From positions 32,098,080 to 32,162,079 of the forward strand of contig NW_024609884.1 of assembly GCF_016920785.2 (NCBI RefSeq): DNA of 64,000 nt, in the 5' to 3' direction. The stretch's first letter is position 1. The number at the start of each line of letters is the position of its first letter. Of this stretch, positions 50,701 through 56,700 are shown piece by piece. Made by a program: the position numbers and the translations under genes. The notes under the pieces were generated by a model that was given only the letters and a program-made list of their open reading frames with translations, made no database searches and was not told the DNA's origin. The stretch comes from Ixodes scapularis. Its lineage: Eukaryota; Arthropoda; Arachnida; Ixodida; Ixodidae.

Positions 50701-53700
50701 TGGCTGCTCCAAAAGCCACTTTTTCTACTCCAAAAGCCACATTTGCTACTTCAAAACACTGTCTTGGCTGCTCCGAAAGGCGCTCCAAAATAGCTTGGCC
50801 CACTCACATCACTGAAAATGCAATCCACAGCTTTTTTTTTTTTTTTTTTTTTTTCCACTTCGGGGCATTTTTTTATTAGGCAGTTGACAGGGAAAGCACG
50901 GTTTGACTGTTCCAAAAATCTTCTCCATTCCAGTCTGTCTTGTTCCCGTGGTTGCCACTGCAGCAGAAACGGCGGCGCTAGCTCGGCGTTTCATCTAGCG
51001 GCGGTGCTAGCTGCATCACATTCTGTGTTACCGCTACCTTTGCCACGATAATGAGGGAAAGGGCAGTTTTTTTTATATTGTAAATTTCCAAGTCAGTGTG
51101 GAAATTGTGATTTTCTCTCATTCTTCATGTATTTCCAAGCAGAGTTGAATCAAGATGGAGCTAGCCTTGGAGAGATGGTGCTCAAGTTTGCGCTTCTCTG
51201 CTAGTCCTTTTCTCTGCCTGTTTTATCACTCTTGTTATGGTGTACGCATCCAGTAAACATGCTGCTTCTTGAATTTATTTTGTTATACTTTAGGCAGTCA
51301 CACAGTTTCAGGGTTGTCGTCCTTCAGTATAGCATTTGCGCACTCGCAATGGCAGCGCTTGCCTAAACATACTATCATATGCTATTAGGCTACAACTGTA
51401 TAGAGACAAGCAAAATGAAGACCATATAATGTTCTTGGGCTGAAAGGGGGTACAAGACATATCATCGAAATAAATAAGTAATCTTACATATACATATTTA
51501 CCGTAAACAAATTTACCGTAAAATAGCACGGAAACGCCCACTAGTAACATTTCACAAACTTGGGAATTCTGCAAATTATACGTTAAGCGCCCGATTTGAC
51601 CGGACAAGTGCCCATGCCTAGATTAACCCAGCTTTCAGTGAAAGTGAGGTGGGTGCTCCCACGGTATTTTACAGCAAGTCTCCTTTTAAGTTAAAAATCG
51701 AAACGAGTATGCCAAACTTGAAATGAAAACCCATTGCATGCAAGTCATAACAATGTTTATGCAAACCTGGTAAATAACTTTAGGGCCTCAGATGTCATGG
51801 TCTTAAAATAATTTGCGATTAGCACCGTTACTTAGTTTGAAGAACAAACAGGGTCTCCTTCTTTTTTTCTGCATGTGCAAACAATATAGCCAGCTGGTGG
51901 GTCAGGCTGCAGCTTCTAGCATCTACTTTGAACACATTATAATAGGCAAAGAGGATGGAGCCTTGCGAGGCTCTTTTCTGCCTACCAATGTGCCCCCACT
52001 AATTATTTTGAATATTTTTTGCTGTGCCATGAGTAGCCACGAATGCAAAATAAGAGCACACTACATGGTGGACAAGAAGTTGCATAGAGTTTCTGTAGAC
52101 TGTTTGTTCGACGGAATTTAGAAGTTGCTTTACTCATTCTTGTATCAAACACGAAATAACTTTTTTTTTTTCTCTACTTTCTCATTGGTGTATGAATAAC
52201 AAATTGGTCCTTGCTTGAATGTCTTTTCCAGGAACTTCTAGGCCTGCTGTATGAAGCAGAAGTTGCAGTTGCTCGTCTTGAGAGCCTCCGAAAGAAGTTT
52301 GGTGCTGGGCAGGAAGCAGCCGACAAGCTGGCCGCTTCCCCTGGCTACATTGCTCCGAGGAGGAGCCATTCATCAGGGACTGCTCGGCTGGCAGACACCA
52401 AAAAGCAAGCAGCAAATCAAGTCGACGACTTTGTCTTGGAGCTTGTGGACAACACCGAGGTGGAGGTCTCGGGGGCCGGCGGAGGGCCTATTGGCAGGAC
52501 GATCACGCAGCTCTTTTGTGAATCTCAGAAAGTAAGTTTGCGTATTACTCCTTGCAAGTCTGCAGCTGTTTCGTTGCCTCCCCCCACAAGGCGAACCTGT
52601 TCAATTTTGAAACATTTAGGGTTAGGATGGATTTATATTTCGATAAGTGCCTTTGATTTCTTAAGGGGAGACACCCCCTGGGAAAGTCAACTTTTGATCC
52701 TTGGCTTAAAATTAATGAAATTTACAGGGTAGGCTGGTGGTCATGCTAGAGGGTTTATAACGAAATTCCAGGTCTGTCAGTTAAGTGGGAAGGTAATTAA
52801 GGCAGCTTCTATCAGCAACACTCCTGCATTGTTTAGTTAATCTATCGTTGGAAAACTATCACAATATTAAAGATTTTTATTCGCTAGATATGTAGTAGAT
52901 TGCCTAGGAGTTGCACCTATGGAAAGTTTTTTTTAAAAAGTCATTGATTTCTATCAGTTTTCTCTTCTGCAAAATTGGTCAACTTTTTAGACTTCTGTGT
53001 CTCCGACAAAATGTCAATATTTTTTATTAAAGACATCTGTCAAGTGACAAACAAACTCCATAGGCGCATTCCTTGTTAAATTTCAGTCAGGAAAAGAGAA
53101 GAACGAGCCTTCCCTGTATTGCCATTATCAAACGATAGATTGACTAAAATGGAATTTATACCAAAAAGTGGAACGGAGAAAAATCTGTTCAGTGCTCCAA
53201 ACCCTACCTTTTCTTTAGCTTCGGCAGACAGAAAATAATTTATAAAAAATTAACTTGGCAGTGTAAACAAGTGAAACTTTCTGGGAATACTCTCTGGATG
53301 TAGATGGATGTAAATATGTAATTTTTCAAAATCAATGTTTTTGGCAGAACTTTGTTTTCTCTGGGTAGTGTCCCCCCTTAACATATAATCTGCTCATCAA
53401 AACGAAAGTATTTCTGTACAATTATAGACTTCGAAGAACTCCATCCAAACTGGGTGCTGTGGTGGACTACAGTGACTCTGCAGCATTATGGCTTGCTCAA
53501 AATTAGGAATTCTCTGAGGGGTGCAAGAGGGGGTAAAAATTAAATGATGTCCTTCTGAAAAAAATGAAAGGCGAGATAAGCCAGTAACAAGCTTTCATAT
53601 CACAGTGTGTTAAAGCCCACTTAAGACGGGGCAATTTCTCCCAGAAACTTGATGTCGCAACACCAGCAACCTGGTTCATACGCAGCAACCGAATTGCTAT

Positions 53701-56700
53701 GATTTTCCATCATCGTCATTGCATTTTAGTTTTATTGCTCTATCTAGCAGGGACTCAAACCGTAGCCGTAACCGAAACCCGTTTAGGAACAAAATTTTTT
53801 CAGTAACCGTAACTAAAATGAAACCGTTATCTGAAATTTATAAACACCATAACCATAGCCGTAAATTATTTACCGATAGCCCATATTAACCGAAAAATAA
53901 AAATATTAGTTTTTCTCAAAAATGACCTCGAGGAGGGATCTTGAAATTTCGTGGCCATTCGACAGAGTTACCGTCAGCGAGTGGTGCATCTGATAATACA
54001 TTTCCGTTCAGTCTAACTTCAGTATTAAGAACATTTCTTTGGAATTACTGGTCGAGCTTATAATAAAAAAATCCCAATTTTTAAATCTGCCACCCTCCTA
54101 CGACTGCTACATGTATTTAGTATGTTTTGCCTTCAGGGTATGAACTAATAAGTTAAAATCAGAACCACCGATTTTCGTGACCTGCAGTAGCCAGTATGAA
54201 AACAAGGTAAATTGACCATCATGCAGAGCTGGCAGAAAACAAAACAGCTGGCATTCATTTCGTCTGAAACATGTCGTGAGTGACGATTTTGGAACAACAC
54301 AGAAAGAAAAAAAAACATCAAAGGTTTTACATTGACGTTTCGTATAAAGTCGCCGACAGATTACACACACACACACACCCACTTACTTACCCCAATTAGA
54401 AGTTCTAAGACGTTTCTAAGTTCCTTGAATTTTCTGTTGTTGGATATCTGGGACTACTTTAAACCGTTTATTATAAAACGGCTGTCCAGCATTTCAATAA
54501 AACACATTATTGGAGAAACCAAAATAAACCAGTTATTAGGAACGTGTAACCGGTAGTGATGCAAAACTATCGATAAATTGACTATTGATACTATCGATAG
54601 TTTTTCCAAAAATATTGATAATGTAGCAGAACTATCGATAGTCAACTATTGATAGTACTATTGATAGTTTTTACTATCGATAGTCAGATTTCTGGCGACT
54701 ATCGATACTATCGATAGTACAATTGATAGTTTTGCATTACTACAGCGAACACAGTTGCCGCACCGCTGCTCGCCTCCCTTCCTCCTCTCTTCGCCCAAAC
54801 TCCCGTCTTCGTCATCACTGAAAGCTGAACTAAAGTTGGGATAGTAAGTGCTTGGGATAGTTGGTGTGCCATTTGAAAAAATAAAGCAAGAAAAAGAGAA
54901 GAGGGAGTGACGGCGAACTACTAGTGTCGCAAAACTATCGATAGTAAATTGTCGACAGTACTATCGATAGATTTACAATAGTCGACTATTGATAGTTTTC
55001 CGATAGTTGATTAACAATAATTTTCCGACAGTCGACTATCGATAGTTTTTTTATAGTCGACTTTTGATAGTTTTTTTACAATCGATAGTCAGATTTCTGG
55101 CGACTATTGATACTATCGATAGTTTTACACCACTAGTAACTGGTAACCGAAACAGTAAAAATTAAAACCATAAAAAACCAAAACGAAACCGATATCAACA
55201 GGAAGCAGTAACCATAACCGAAACATTTTATTTTTTGGCTTGAGTCCCTGCTATTTAGACACACAGTTATGTGCTATGAACATGCTTTTATGTCTTTAAA
55301 TGGCATTGAGAATACTAATAAATCTTTCTGAAATGCTTTATTCCCAAAACAACCAATTTCAACCAGAGCCAAGCCTTCACTTGTCATCATTACCGGTACA
55401 GGGTACCCATGAAAATATAGCGTCCCTGATTGGCTGCTGCTGCTTCAAACGTCTCAGAGTTGTCAGAGTTGCTCGTCCATTTTGAGCCGGACGCAATGCG
55501 AGCAATTCGTGTCGCAGCACCAGGATCTATGGAAAGCCAGGCAACAACTAGCCAGCAACACCGAAATTGCTGGGAAAGTTGCCCCGTCTGAAGCGGGCTT
55601 AAAGGGACCATGAAACATTTTTCATCTAAGCAGTATTTTCTAAGTACTGCTTAGACATAATCACTAATGTTCATAATATTTAAGACATGCATTCATTTTT
55701 AGCTCCACGCATCAAGCGTTACAGGAAACACCGATGAATATGTATTGAGCAGTTTTAACCTGCAACTCGTGGCCAAAACAACCTATTAGGCATTCTTTCA
55801 CCGGCTCGTGCCACCAATGTTCATCTCAGCTGTGTGCCTACCGTAATATCCCGAGAGGTGCCCCACTTTAAAAGATAGCCTACCCATATTTTGGCATGAT
55901 TTTCTATTAATGCAAAAGCATTAACTGTCCCATGGAGCGAGGCCGGCGTTGTCTGTAACCGTCTATAGCAGCGAAACAGAACCTGAATTCCCATTAACCA
56001 AAAGCTCAGCAACACAGATGCTTCTTCACGGAAGGCAGCAGGGCGCTCAAGGTCGAAGCAAACGCACCTCAAAAATAAAACACAAAGAAAGGCACAGCAA
56101 CGCAGATGCATTGTCACGGAAGCCGTGGAGCCGGCAAGGTTCGCCGCGCCTGCGCAGTGGGGGAGCGTGATGTCACCACCAGAGTGCTGTGTGCAAAAGG
56201 AAGACATGGCGCGCTGCTTGTAAGAATGTGCTGCGTGTCGGAATGCTTTCGCATTCCAACATGTAAACAATCTTAAATGTCTCTGCCAATTTTTTTTTTT
56301 TTTTTAAGTATTGAACGATAGCCCATTTATAGTACTTGGCCTGGCCAATGGTGACCTCGGTAGAAATAGTGTTACTTAGCCACGACGGGAGATAAGCAAA
56401 CGTTGCTGACTGGGAACAAAGTCGAATTTGATTCATCGCACCTCTCTGCAATCACAAGTTTTGCATGTTACGAAATCTAAAACTATTACTTTTCAACTTC
56501 TTTTCTTTTTTTTTTTTTGGACACTGAAAGTTAGTTTAATTCTTATTTTCAACTCCTTATTTTCACCCGATTTGCTTTTGATTATAGGTGGGCTATATCT
56601 CAAGATATTACGGTAAGTTGCCACTGCTTGGAGCATGTGCCATGCTCAGGACATTGCTAGAGTTCGGCGACTTCCGTTTCCACACAAATTGGCCACAAAT

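Larger units (their letters stand above)
53610..55602. mobile_element. TTAA-type element, outermost of three nested insertions
   Basis: Left ttaaagcccacttaagacgg then ggcaatttctcccag; right ctgggaaagttgccccgtct then gaagcgggcttaa. The TIR of about 38 bp also continues inward (cgcaacaccagcaacc / ggaagccaggcaac). Without the nested hAT element (53748-55250) it would be about 490 bp. TTAA is visible at both ends. Confidence 0.65.
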
